A stretch of DNA of 64,000 nucleotides, from NCBI RefSeq assembly GCF_900142085.1, contig NZ_FQZQ01000008.1, forward strand, positions 62,001 through 126,000, in the 5' to 3' direction. The translations under genes were made by a program, and so were the position numbers. Below are positions 9,410-17,799 of this stretch, piece by piece (position 1 is the first letter of the stretch; each line of letters starts with the position of its first letter). Under the pieces are notes generated by a model. That model was not told the DNA's origin. It worked only from the letters and a program-made list of their open reading frames with translations, and did no database searches. Source of the stretch: Shimia gijangensis. GTDB lineage: Bacteria; Pseudomonadota; Alphaproteobacteria; Rhodobacterales; Rhodobacteraceae.

Positions 9410-10477
9410 ATGGCGCTGGCCCTGACGCTTGGTCGTCGGGGGCAAGGCAACACGTGGCCCAACCCTGCGGTGGGCTGCGTTCTTGTGCGTGATGGTCGCA
9501 TTGTGGGGCGAGGCTGGACCCAGCCCGGAGGCCGTCCGCATGCGGAAACCGAGGCCCTGAAGCAGGCCGGCGATCTTGCACGTGGAGCAACGGCTTATGT
9601 GACGCTTGAACCTTGTGCGCATCATGGGCAAACGCCTCCTTGCGCCGAAGCTTTGGTCGCAGCCGGTATCGTGCGAGTTGTTGTGGCCGTCGAAGACAGT
9701 GATAGCCGTGTAGCAGGCAAAGGTCTGGCGCTCTTGCGGGGCGCCGGAATTGAGATTGAAATCGGGGTGATGGCAGATGAAGCCGCCCACGATTTGCAAG
9801 GCTTTTTCCTAAAGACCGATCTGGGGCGACCATTTTTGACATTAAAGCTCGCTGAGAGCCTTGATGGGCGCATTGCCACGGCAACAGGGGAAAGCCAGTG
9901 GATCACGGGCCCCCAGTCGCGGCGGTTGGTGCATGCAATGCGCGCGAGCCATGATGCGGTGATGGTTGGCGGCGGTACAGCGCGGGTTGATGATCCGTCA
10001 TTGACCGTGCGCGAATTGGGTGTGGATCATCAACCGGTCAGGGTTGTTGTGTCACGCCGGTTAGATATTCCGCTTTTGGGGAATCTGGCGCGAACGGCGC
10101 GGGATGTGCCCGTCTGGATCGCACATGGCCGCGACGCGGATTCGTTGTTGATAGATACATGGCGCGATCTGGGGGCTGTCATGTTGCCTTGTGATTTGCA
10201 GGGTGCGCATCTGTCACCTGCGTCTGTGCTGCAGGCTTTGGGCGGGCAAGGCATGACCCGCGTCTTTTGTGAAGGCGGCGGCGCGTTGGCGGCGTCCTTG
10301 CTTGTCGCCGATTTGGTAGATGAGTTGGTTACCTTTCACGCCGGGCTCGCGCTTGGGGCCGAGGGGTTTGCGGCAATTGGGCCCATGGGGATTGAAAAAC
10401 TAAGCAATGCACCTCGATATCGTCTGGCCGAAAGCCAAAAGGTCGGCGCCGATCTGATGACGGTTTGGCGGCGTTAA
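9410..10477 (+). CDS. ribD: Riboflavin biosynthesis deaminase/reductase
   Basis: Bifunctional enzyme: the N-terminal cytidine-deaminase-like domain removes an amino group from the pyrimidine intermediate, and the C-terminal DHFR-like domain reduces its ribosyl chain. Deaminase zinc motifs are visible as PHAETEAL and EPCAHHGQTPPC. The reductase part begins near residue 140 (KLAESLDGRIAT). ATG 9410 is the first standard start, but the frame stays open and family-like for six codons upstream (LSDRRY from CTG 9392), so the real N-terminus may be slightly longer with a non-standard start. It follows nrdR by 20 nt and overlaps the end of kpsC by 4 nt tail-to-tail. Confidence 0.95.
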   Translation: MALALTLGRRGQGNTWPNPAVGCVLVRDGRIVGRGWTQPGGRPHAETEALKQAGDLARGATAYVTLEPCAHHGQTPPCAEALVAAGIVRVVVAVEDSDSRVAGKGLALLRGAGIEIEIGVMADEAAHDLQGFFLKTDLGRPFLTLKLAESLDGRIATATGESQWITGPQSRRLVHAMRASHDAVMVGGGTARVDDPSLTVRELGVDHQPVRVVVSRRLDIPLLGNLARTARDVPVWIAHGRDADSLLIDTWRDLGAVMLPCDLQGAHLSPASVLQALGGQGMTRVFCEGGGALAASLLVADLVDELVTFHAGLALGAEGFAAIGPMGIEKLSNAPRYRLAESQKVGADLMTVWRR

Positions 10478-12483
10478 CCGCGACGCCAAAGCGCGCTATA
10501 GCTGGCGAACACACCTTGAAGTTTTGACAGCATGCGGTTGACCCGGCCGGGATGCGGGATGTCTGCACACGCTAGGCGTTCGATGGCCACCTCAGCAGGG
10601 CAGGGCAGACTGGTCACTGGGTCAAAATAGCGTGGATAGTCGATCAAAACAGCATGTACGAGACCCTCAAGCGATGGCGTCGCAGTGCGTCGATCAGGTG
10701 TCTGTCCGCGGTCATCAGTCAGCCCCCAACCCGCATAGAAGGGTGCGCCCATAGTGACGACTTTCGTGCCGCGAAGAAGGGCTTCGAAACCAGTGCCCGA
10801 GGTCATTGTCCAGACCTCATCAATCTGTTCCAGCAATGCAGCCATATCGGCGTGATCTATCACCACATCGGCCCATTGTTCCGGGTTTTTGACTGCACCA
10901 ATGCGCAAATCTGCCACCACATCAGGGTGCGGTTTGTAAATCACCACAGCGTCAGGATTTTCCGTCCGCACCTGTTTTAACAGGGCGGCATTGGTATTGG
11001 TTTCTCCTGCGCCTCGCTGGATTGAGGCATCATCTTCGACCTGACCAGGCACCAGAATACGCCGGCCCTGTGGTAACTCGGGCAGGTCCCCTCCAAGGTT
11101 GTATTTGCTTACCCCTTGTTTGCGCAGGGCCATCATCAGTTTTTCTACCCGCAAGGCTTGATCCGGTCTGAGATCGGCGCGCTGACTGATGAATTGCTCC
11201 AGTCGGCTGGGTAGTGACGGGTCGTAGTAGATGCCAAGATCATCCAGCACCAAAGACAAGGGTGGCACCAATTCGGCGCCGAGACCACGCGAGCGAAGGA
11301 ACCCGTCTTCAACTCGTACTGCGGTGTCGGGCGCATCGTTCAGCCCCCAAACCATATGGCGCCGGGTTGGATCGGATTTGCCGAACTTCATGGGGCGAAA
11401 TGTGCCAAACATTTTCTGTAAATGGGCCCGCTTCCAAAGACTCATGGCATGGCCATTCCACCCCTGACGGTCATCGCGCCAGACCCGCGTGGCAGCCTCT
11501 AATGTGTCAATCGCCTGCTCTAACGTACAAAGTTTATCGCGAAATGGATCATACCAGCGCGGGTAAAGGATCATGGCAGCTGCAAACAGCTGGGCACGCG
11601 TCAGGATACGTTGGCGGCGTGGCACTGGTCTTTCGTCATTGGTAAGACCCCAGCCTGCATAAAACGGCTGACCAAAGACACGCGGTTTGTGGCCCGCAAA
11701 AATGGCCTCAAAACCCATTTGTGAAGAAACTGTGTAGACGCCAACCGCACCTTCGAACAAAATCCAGGGTGAGTGTGGATCGCTACAAAGCTTAACGCGA
11801 TCGGTTTCATCTTTGGGTCCGAAGTATCCCTGTCGTTGACCCTGTGCTGTCTCGGGATGGGTTTTGATGATCACTCGGCAACCAGGGTGCTCTTCCTGCG
11901 CCATCACCAGCATTTCAACAAACTCGGCCCGGTCGGCTTTGCTGGCCGTGACCGAAGCATCGCCGCGGGTCTGGTCGATGACCAGAACATAGCCGGGATC
12001 AGGCGAGGGCAGGGACGGATCATTGCCAGAGTATTTTGACAGATGGGCCTCTTTCAAACGCTCCATGGCTGCGCGGGCGCGGTTTAACAATGCGCTGTCA
12101 TCCAGCGGATGTTTGGTCAGGAGGTCTTCCAGATCAGAAGGAACTGAGGGGTCAAAATGCGGAGATTGATGATCAATCACCAATCCCAATGGGGGTTCGC
12201 TACCCGCGCGACCCGGCAGGACAGATCGCAAAGCCGCGTCTTCTACATAAACAATACCGGCGCCTGTGAAGTCTGAGACCGCTTCGCCGCGCGAAGATGT
12301 TGGGCTTTGCCCCCAGACCGCGACCAAATCCTCCTCTGAGGGTTTGCCGAAGGTCACCTGCAAGCCAGATAGACGCAAAATACGTTTCACCCGCGATTGC
12401 GTGAAAAAGCCGCCATTGAAAGCGAAAAGCCGCCGGAGAGAGGTCCCTTCGGCGGCTTTGTTATCGAAAGACGTCTGCGTCAA
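10474..12483 (-). CDS. kpsC: Capsule lipid-linker beta-Kdo transferase KpsC
   Basis: KpsC adds alternating beta-Kdo residues to build the conserved glycolipid linker of ABC-transporter capsules. It has two glycosyltransferase modules, and the duplication shows directly: PFYAGWGLTNDERPVPRR in the first half and PFYAGWGLTDDRGQTPDRR in the second, each preceded by a KTHP or KPHP motif. The 669-residue length is normal. The start is TTG 12483, immediately after the stop of the upstream export gene, with GGTGG about 8 nt before it; no usable ATG lies in the first 100 codons. Third and last gene of the kpsS-export-kpsC block. Confidence 0.93.
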   Translation of the reverse strand: MTQTSFDNKAAEGTSLRRLFAFNGGFFTQSRVKRILRLSGLQVTFGKPSEEDLVAVWGQSPTSSRGEAVSDFTGAGIVYVEDAALRSVLPGRAGSEPPLGLVIDHQSPHFDPSVPSDLEDLLTKHPLDDSALLNRARAAMERLKEAHLSKYSGNDPSLPSPDPGYVLVIDQTRGDASVTASKADRAEFVEMLVMAQEEHPGCRVIIKTHPETAQGQRQGYFGPKDETDRVKLCSDPHSPWILFEGAVGVYTVSSQMGFEAIFAGHKPRVFGQPFYAGWGLTNDERPVPRRQRILTRAQLFAAAMILYPRWYDPFRDKLCTLEQAIDTLEAATRVWRDDRQGWNGHAMSLWKRAHLQKMFGTFRPMKFGKSDPTRRHMVWGLNDAPDTAVRVEDGFLRSRGLGAELVPPLSLVLDDLGIYYDPSLPSRLEQFISQRADLRPDQALRVEKLMMALRKQGVSKYNLGGDLPELPQGRRILVPGQVEDDASIQRGAGETNTNAALLKQVRTENPDAVVIYKPHPDVVADLRIGAVKNPEQWADVVIDHADMAALLEQIDEVWTMTSGTGFEALLRGTKVVTMGAPFYAGWGLTDDRGQTPDRRTATPSLEGLVHAVLIDYPRYFDPVTSLPCPAEVAIERLACADIPHPGRVNRMLSKLQGVFASYSALWRRG

Positions 12484-13620
12484 TTATAGACCACCCAATG
12501 AACCGATCGTGTCAGCCGATGTAAGTGTGCCGGTAATTGAGGCAATAGTTTTGTCCCATGTGGTGATCGGTGCTTCGGTCACATACAGCGTGTCGCCATC
12601 ACGAATCACAAAGTCACGGGCCACAAACATGCCGTTGGGTTGGGTCAGATCAAGCACATAGACCATGCGCTGAGAGCCTTCCAGTTCCTGACGCCCCAAT
12701 ACCTGTTCAGAAACCGCTTCGGCTTCGTTACGGAAAATGAAGACGCCTGTGGGGTCGCCTTGGTTGGCGTTAATACCACCAACTTGTGCAATGGCTTCAA
12801 GCGCGGACATATCTTTGGTTTCAAAGTTGACACGGCTCTGAGTACCCGTTGCGCCAAGAGCAGTGAAGGCGCGGGTGTCTTCCTCGACCAGAATGCGATC
12901 TCCACCACGCAACGCGATGTCCAGCTGTGGATTTTCATAAAGGTCCTGTAACCAGATTTGGCCGCGCATATTGCCGCGTAGAACTGTAACCTGAGCGATC
13001 TCGGGCGTGATCGTCACCCCACCGGCGTTAGCCAGCATGGCGGTCAACGTGCGTGTCGGGCGTTCAATAGGGTAAACACCCTGAGCCCCGATGGACCCAA
13101 CCAGCGAAACAGTGGAGCCATCTCCTGCAACCCTGCGGACTTCAACCTGAGGGTCCGGGGTTTGTTCTTCGAGTTTTGTACTGATGATCCGGCGAATGGA
13201 CTCGGGCGTATTGCCCGCGGCCCGGATGCGGCCGGCGTAAGGAACAAAGACAAAGCCCGCGCCGTCAACCTGAACTTCTTCTAGGACGGCTGCAACTTGA
13301 CCTTCGGGTCCCAAAAGCGGTTTGTCCACGTTTTCCCAGATTGTCAGGGACAGGACATCACCCGGTCGAATGGTGTCTGAGCCTATCACACCGGCGTTCT
13401 GAAACTGACCGGTGAATCCCAACGCAGGCACAACGGCGGTGGCGCGCGTCACGCGGTCGTTTACGGCCACAACAAAAGCATCGCCTTCTTGTTGCACAGA
13501 CCCAGCATAGATTTCTTTTTTGTTCGGACCTGCACGTGGAATCAGGCTACAGGACGAAACGACGGTCAGCGCCACAACAATTGCGACGCACTTCACCCAG
13601 CGTTTTTCTACGGGTTTCAC
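12484..13620 (-). CDS. Polysaccharide export outer-membrane lipoprotein (Wza/KpsD type)
   Basis: Forms the outer-membrane channel for capsule export. The 378-residue protein starts with a lipoprotein signal peptide ending in the lipobox VVSSC (Cys at about residue 24). It then shows a polysaccharide-export domain (IRPGDVLSLTIWENVD) and SLBB beta-grasp repeats (VSLVGSIGAQGVYPIERP and later). The start is GTG 13620 with GAGGAG about 9 nt upstream. Its stop abuts the TTG start of kpsC, so translation is coupled. A shorter C-terminal helix region than Wza makes the exact subfamily uncertain. Confidence 0.88.
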   Translation of the reverse strand: MKPVEKRWVKCVAIVVALTVVSSCSLIPRAGPNKKEIYAGSVQQEGDAFVVAVNDRVTRATAVVPALGFTGQFQNAGVIGSDTIRPGDVLSLTIWENVDKPLLGPEGQVAAVLEEVQVDGAGFVFVPYAGRIRAAGNTPESIRRIISTKLEEQTPDPQVEVRRVAGDGSTVSLVGSIGAQGVYPIERPTRTLTAMLANAGGVTITPEIAQVTVLRGNMRGQIWLQDLYENPQLDIALRGGDRILVEEDTRAFTALGATGTQSRVNFETKDMSALEAIAQVGGINANQGDPTGVFIFRNEAEAVSEQVLGRQELEGSQRMVYVLDLTQPNGMFVARDFVIRDGDTLYVTEAPITTWDKTIASITGTLTSADTIGSLGGL

Positions 13621-13717
13621 TGCTCGGTCTCCTCGACCTATTATTATTCTGCCTCAGTCTTTTTTTGTTAAACTACCGGAATCCGAAACGAAAATCCAGC
13701 GCTAGACCTTGTGTTTA

Positions 13718-15010
13718 TTACTTCACAACACGCAACTGTTGCCTTGGGGCCGCTGTCCCTGAGCGAAGCGCTTCATAAGGATCCTCTGCGGACAGCATCA
13801 TATCAACCACATGTCGCAGCAATTGACGACGGCCACGCGCCGAATAAAAACCACCGCCAACCTGGCTGGTTTCAAGCAGATATCGTCGATAGGTTTTGTA
13901 GGCGCGATTGTCTGGGCGGGTGGCGCTTGCAAAAAACTCTGCCAGCGGCTGACCGCTGACAAATTCCGATTGTTCATAAACGGCTTTGCCAAAAATCTTA
14001 AGCGGAATGCCACGCCACAGGGCCTGCTGAGCTGCCGTTGAGTTCACCGTGACAGCGCTGCGTGCTTCGTTCAGAAGTTGGGCCAGCTTGCCGCCCCGCA
14101 CATAGTGAACGCGATCTGAAATACCGTGTTCCACCGCCAAGCGACGTATTTCCTGACGCACCGGGACCCGCCCGTCTTCGAGTGGATGAGCTTTGAAGAC
14201 AAGGTGGTGATGGGACGGAGCACCTTTGGTGAATTGAGCAATCACCAAATCCAGAAACTCGGTCATGGTAGAAAAAGGTGAATGCTCTTGAAAGGAGCTG
14301 TCGTGTTCAAGCTGCAAAAGCGCCAGATGATAGGGAAACCCGCCATAACGGATACGCAGTGTTGAAATGCGGCGCTCGATTGCCTGAACTGGCATCAGAA
14401 CAAGGCGTTTCAGATAAAGTTGAAATTCGCGTGTGACCGGCAAGGATCTGTGGGGGGTGAAGTTTTTGTATTTGCCGTTTCGAAACATGACAAACCAATG
14501 ATAGAGCGCGCCGTAAAACACATGATGGCGCATGTCCCCCCAATGCGCCGGTGGCATGGGCGTGTCCATATCCGTGCCCTCAAGGGCCCTTTCCATATCG
14601 GCGATTTTAAGGCTCATGAGGCGTGAGTGTCCGTTTGATCCACCCCGTTCATAAGTGACCCAAAACGGGCGCAGATAGCCTTCCTCAAAGACATGTACCC
14701 GAAGACCTGCAGCCTGAGCTCGTTTGACAGCAGCGGCGTGAGCGTGGCGTACATCGCCATAAAGAACAATGTCGGTAACACCTTTGTTTTGACAGATTTG
14801 ATCGAAAACGTCGGGCCAGTTGTCCAAAGTGCCGTGAAAGGGAATGTAGCGGTCGCGATCCCACCAGAAGGCTTCGTCGCCCGCATTGAAGCCAACCCTC
14901 CAGACGATAGATCCCGAACGACGCAGCATCTTGCCAAGCGCGTTGAAGAAGGGCCCATGAGGACCCTGCAAGAATAGGAAAACCCGGTTATTGCCACTCG
15001 AAATGACCAT
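13718..15010 (-). CDS. kpsS: Capsule lipid-linker beta-Kdo transferase KpsS
   Basis: KpsS starts the Kdo linker by adding the first beta-Kdo to phosphatidylglycerol. Supporting segments in the 430-residue protein are FLFLQGPHGPFFNAL at the N-terminus, VHVFEEGYLRPFWVTYE, the KAHPLEDGR motif and VTVNSTAAQQALWRGIPLKI near the sugar-binding end. It leads the reverse-strand block with a 97-bp gap before the export lipoprotein gene. The matching ABC transporter and chain-length genes are not in this window, so they must lie elsewhere. Confidence 0.92.
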   Translation of the reverse strand: MVISSGNNRVFLFLQGPHGPFFNALGKMLRRSGSIVWRVGFNAGDEAFWWDRDRYIPFHGTLDNWPDVFDQICQNKGVTDIVLYGDVRHAHAAAVKRAQAAGLRVHVFEEGYLRPFWVTYERGGSNGHSRLMSLKIADMERALEGTDMDTPMPPAHWGDMRHHVFYGALYHWFVMFRNGKYKNFTPHRSLPVTREFQLYLKRLVLMPVQAIERRISTLRIRYGGFPYHLALLQLEHDSSFQEHSPFSTMTEFLDLVIAQFTKGAPSHHHLVFKAHPLEDGRVPVRQEIRRLAVEHGISDRVHYVRGGKLAQLLNEARSAVTVNSTAAQQALWRGIPLKIFGKAVYEQSEFVSGQPLAEFFASATRPDNRAYKTYRRYLLETSQVGGGFYSARGRRQLLRHVVDMMLSAEDPYEALRSGTAAPRQQLRVVK

Positions 15011-15142
15011 GATGCCCTGTCTTTAACGCACAAGTGCTTATGTCAACGCTAGTCGTGTCATTTGGCGAAAGTAAGGCGACTTGCGCGCGCAGTCATGGCA
15101 GGTTAGGTCTTGAAAACCCCTAGTCAGACCAAGGATACTCCC

Positions 15143-15730
15143 ATGTTCACAGGCATTATTACCGACATTGGCACTGTGCAGGAACTGGAAAAACGTGGTG
15201 ATCTACGCGCGCGTATTGGCACATCTTACGACACTTCCGGGATTGACCTTGGGGCGTCTATTGCCAGCGACGGTGTGTGCTTGACGGTGATTGAATTGGG
15301 ATCGGACTGGTACGATGTCGAAATCAGCGCCGAAACCGTTTCAAAGACGAACATTGGCGAATGGGAAGTTGGCAAACGCGTCAATCTGGAGAGAGCCCTG
15401 AAAGTCGGTGATGAACTGGGCGGTCATATTGTGTCCGGCCATGTCGATGGTGTGGCCGAGATAGTCGCAATGCAGGACGAGGGTGATTCAACGCGCGTGA
15501 CTCTGCGCGCGCCCAAAGAGCTGGCCCGGTTTATTGCCCCCAAAGGCTCAGTCGCGCTGAATGGCACGTCATTGACAGTGAATGAGGTCGATGGGTGTGA
15601 TTTTGGCATCAATTTCATCCCCCATACCAAAGAGGTTACCAACTGGGGCGACGCGGCCGTCGGTCGGCGCGTAAACCTTGAGATTGATACACTGGCGCGC
15701 TACGTGGCCCGGCTTGCTGAAATGAGCTGA
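15143..15730 (+). CDS. ribE: Riboflavin synthase alpha chain
   Basis: Dismutates two molecules of 6,7-dimethyl-8-ribityllumazine into riboflavin plus a recycled pyrimidine. The 195-residue protein has the canonical MFTGIITDIGTV start and two internally repeated lumazine-binding halves, each with a GxxSxxGVCLTV-like segment (IASDGVCLTVIEL; VALNGTSLTVNEV) and the GHIVSGHVDG signature. ATG 15143 has AAGGA 8 nt upstream and matches the family start; the in-frame extension upstream is not needed. It is divergent from kpsS. Confidence 0.97.
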   Translation: MFTGIITDIGTVQELEKRGDLRARIGTSYDTSGIDLGASIASDGVCLTVIELGSDWYDVEISAETVSKTNIGEWEVGKRVNLERALKVGDELGGHIVSGHVDGVAEIVAMQDEGDSTRVTLRAPKELARFIAPKGSVALNGTSLTVNEVDGCDFGINFIPHTKEVTNWGDAAVGRRVNLEIDTLARYVARLAEMS

Positions 15731-15749
15731 AAGTCGGCATTTCTACCTT

Positions 15750-16802
15750 TTACCACATGTCACCAATCGTAAAACCTGTCTGGAATGGATCCGTTGGGTC
15801 CAATGTCCAGTTTGAGGTGCCATAAATCCACCCCTGACCGGACAGGCTTGGGACAATCGCGGGATAGGGGCCAACCTGCGTAATTTCTTCGATGCGGCCG
15901 GTAAAGGTCGTGCCCATTGGGCCTGCGTTTATGTAATCTTGGCCGATATCCAACAGACCGCGCGCATGTAGAACCGCCATCTTGGCGCAAGTTCCCGTGC
16001 CACAGGGGGACCGATCGAGAATGCCGCTGGCTTCATTTGGATGAGAGGGAGCAAACCCGCCGGTCGAAATGGTGATCGCACCACGTCCATGAGTGCTTGG
16101 GGATATTGCGGCTCCCCAGAGGTTAGTGATTGTCGGGCCGGTAATGGCCGGATTGTCGGGATGCGCGACAGGAAGCTGTTCGACTGCGGCATGTCGGATG
16201 GCTTCGGACAAGCATACGATTTCACGACCATTGTCTGGCGAGAGTGAAATGCCAAGTGAGTCAGCGTCCGCCAGAACGAAGAACATTCCACCCCAGGCCA
16301 CATCAACCTTGGTTTTCCCCAAGCCCGGAACTTCAATTGTTCTGTCCAGATGCACCGCAAAGGCGGGCACGTTGCGAAAGGTCACTCGGGTGACCTTGCC
16401 GTCTTTGCAATCGGCGCGCACCCGGATCAGCCCAGCAGGGGCCTCAAGGGTCAGCTCTGTTACAGGCTCCATCATAGGAATGATGCCGGTTTCCAGCAGC
16501 ACAGTGGTCACGCAGATTGTGTTTGATCCACTCATGGGTGGGTATTCCATCTGCTCCATGATGATAAACCCGGCGTCGGCCTCCGGATGTGACGGCGGAA
16601 CCAACACATTACAGCATAGCGCCGGATGACCACGTGGTTCCTGAAGCATCAGTGTGCGAACCTCGTCGTGGTTGGACTGCATCCACTGCATTTTCTCAAA
16701 CACGCTGTTGCCGGGCAAATGCGGCATGCCGCCCGTGATGACGCGCCCCGGTTCGCCTTCGGCGTGGGCTTCGACAGCGGTGAGCATTCGACTGAGGCGC
16801 AT
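15750..16802 (-). CDS. Proline racemase family: 4-hydroxyproline epimerase or trans-3-hydroxyproline dehydratase
   Basis: A 350-residue member of the proline racemase superfamily, which inverts or dehydrates proline derivatives without cofactor using two catalytic thiols. Here the first position, Cys in proline racemase (MCGH), is Ser91 (MSGSNTIC), while the second Cys is kept as C267 (DRSPCGTGT). In this superfamily the Ser/Cys pair has been linked to 4-hydroxyproline epimerase and/or trans-3-hydroxyproline dehydratase rather than proline racemase. The start at 16802 has AAGGA at suitable distance and fits the family N-terminus; an in-frame extension of 24 codons is ignored. It is convergent with ribE. 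Confidence 0.85.
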   Translation of the reverse strand: MRLSRMLTAVEAHAEGEPGRVITGGMPHLPGNSVFEKMQWMQSNHDEVRTLMLQEPRGHPALCCNVLVPPSHPEADAGFIIMEQMEYPPMSGSNTICVTTVLLETGIIPMMEPVTELTLEAPAGLIRVRADCKDGKVTRVTFRNVPAFAVHLDRTIEVPGLGKTKVDVAWGGMFFVLADADSLGISLSPDNGREIVCLSEAIRHAAVEQLPVAHPDNPAITGPTITNLWGAAISPSTHGRGAITISTGGFAPSHPNEASGILDRSPCGTGTCAKMAVLHARGLLDIGQDYINAGPMGTTFTGRIEEITQVGPYPAIVPSLSGQGWIYGTSNWTLDPTDPFQTGFTIGDMW

Positions 16803-16999
16803 GAGCAGTTTCCTTGAGGCGTTGAGAAAAGCGTAGTGTGCCATGTGCCTTCGGGAAAGAGCGAAGTTTTCCAAGCCACAATTCTGGCCTGTGTTAGGTG
16901 GAGGCCCTGCAACGTCACGTCAGGATTCGCATAATGGGTGACGCAACCTCATTCGTTCCTCTAACATCTCAAAAAGCTCATCGGCTCAAAGGTCCACGA

Positions 17000-17635
17000 A
17001 TGCAAATTGATTCTTTCGATGACATTTTGGAACACAAGATTCGCGCGCGACTGGCTGAGTTTGAGCCTGTGAGCGTGACACGTCCAGATTTGCGCCAGGC
17101 AGCCGTGGCGATCATCGTGATGCAGAACCCGGACACAGGGGCGCCCAGTATCGTGCTGACTTTGCGGCCTGCGACCATGAACCGTCATGCAGGGCAGTAT
17201 GCTTTGCCTGGTGGGCGGCTGGACGCTGGTGAAACGCAGGCGGGCGCAGCGCTGCGCGAGGTGCGCGAAGAGGTTGGGTTGAGTTTGCAAGAGGCAGATA
17301 TTCTTGGGCAATTGGATGATTTTGAAACGTGCTCAGGGTTTCGGATCACACCTTTCGTCCTCTGGGGAGGCAGCGGGCAGGTTCTGGATCCCGATCCAAC
17401 CGAGGTTGAAGCGGTGTTCTTTGTCCCTTTCACAGAGTTGAATAGCCCGGATATCCCGCAGATGCACGCCTGGCAGACAGGTGAAAAGCCTGTCCCATCA
17501 GCCTATATCCCGACACTTGGCCATAACATTTTTGCGCCCACCGCGGCCATGCTGTTCCAATTTCGCGAAATCGCACTTCGGGGTAAGGCCACGCGCGTTT
17601 CGGATTTTGAACAACCCAGCTTTACGTGGTCTTAA
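17000..17635 (+). CDS. Nudix hydrolase, CoA pyrophosphatase type
   Basis: Likely cleaves CoA or acyl-CoA to phosphopantetheine and 3',5'-ADP. The Nudix box is complete: from G72, G-x5-E-x7-R-E-x2-E-E-x-G-L. Just before it lies the CoA-specific UPF0035 stretch LTLRPATMNRHAGQYALPGG. I chose ATG 17000 (AAAGG 7 nt upstream), giving 211 residues; ATG 16934 in frame is possible. It lies upstream of ribB on the same strand with a 164-bp gap. Confidence 0.88.
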   Translation: MQIDSFDDILEHKIRARLAEFEPVSVTRPDLRQAAVAIIVMQNPDTGAPSIVLTLRPATMNRHAGQYALPGGRLDAGETQAGAALREVREEVGLSLQEADILGQLDDFETCSGFRITPFVLWGGSGQVLDPDPTEVEAVFFVPFTELNSPDIPQMHAWQTGEKPVPSAYIPTLGHNIFAPTAAMLFQFREIALRGKATRVSDFEQPSFTWS

Positions 17636-17799
17636 ACGGGTACCCGAGAGGTCTTCTGCAAAACCCTGAACGGTGCGCTTGCATCGGGAAATTGTTGTAT
17701 GTTTCTTCACGTATCATACGTTTTGCGGGGCTGGCGGCTCTGGCATTTGGTTGCGCCATGGGCTATCTCGGCCATAATCCACCGCTCAAAGGTAAACCC

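Noticed and set aside
17636-17799. Possible FMN riboswitch or N-terminal extension before ribB
   Set aside because: No conserved FMN-aptamer blocks (AGGGG, ATGA, CCC core) are visible. The in-frame upstream reading has no ribosome site, while ATG 17800 has a good one.
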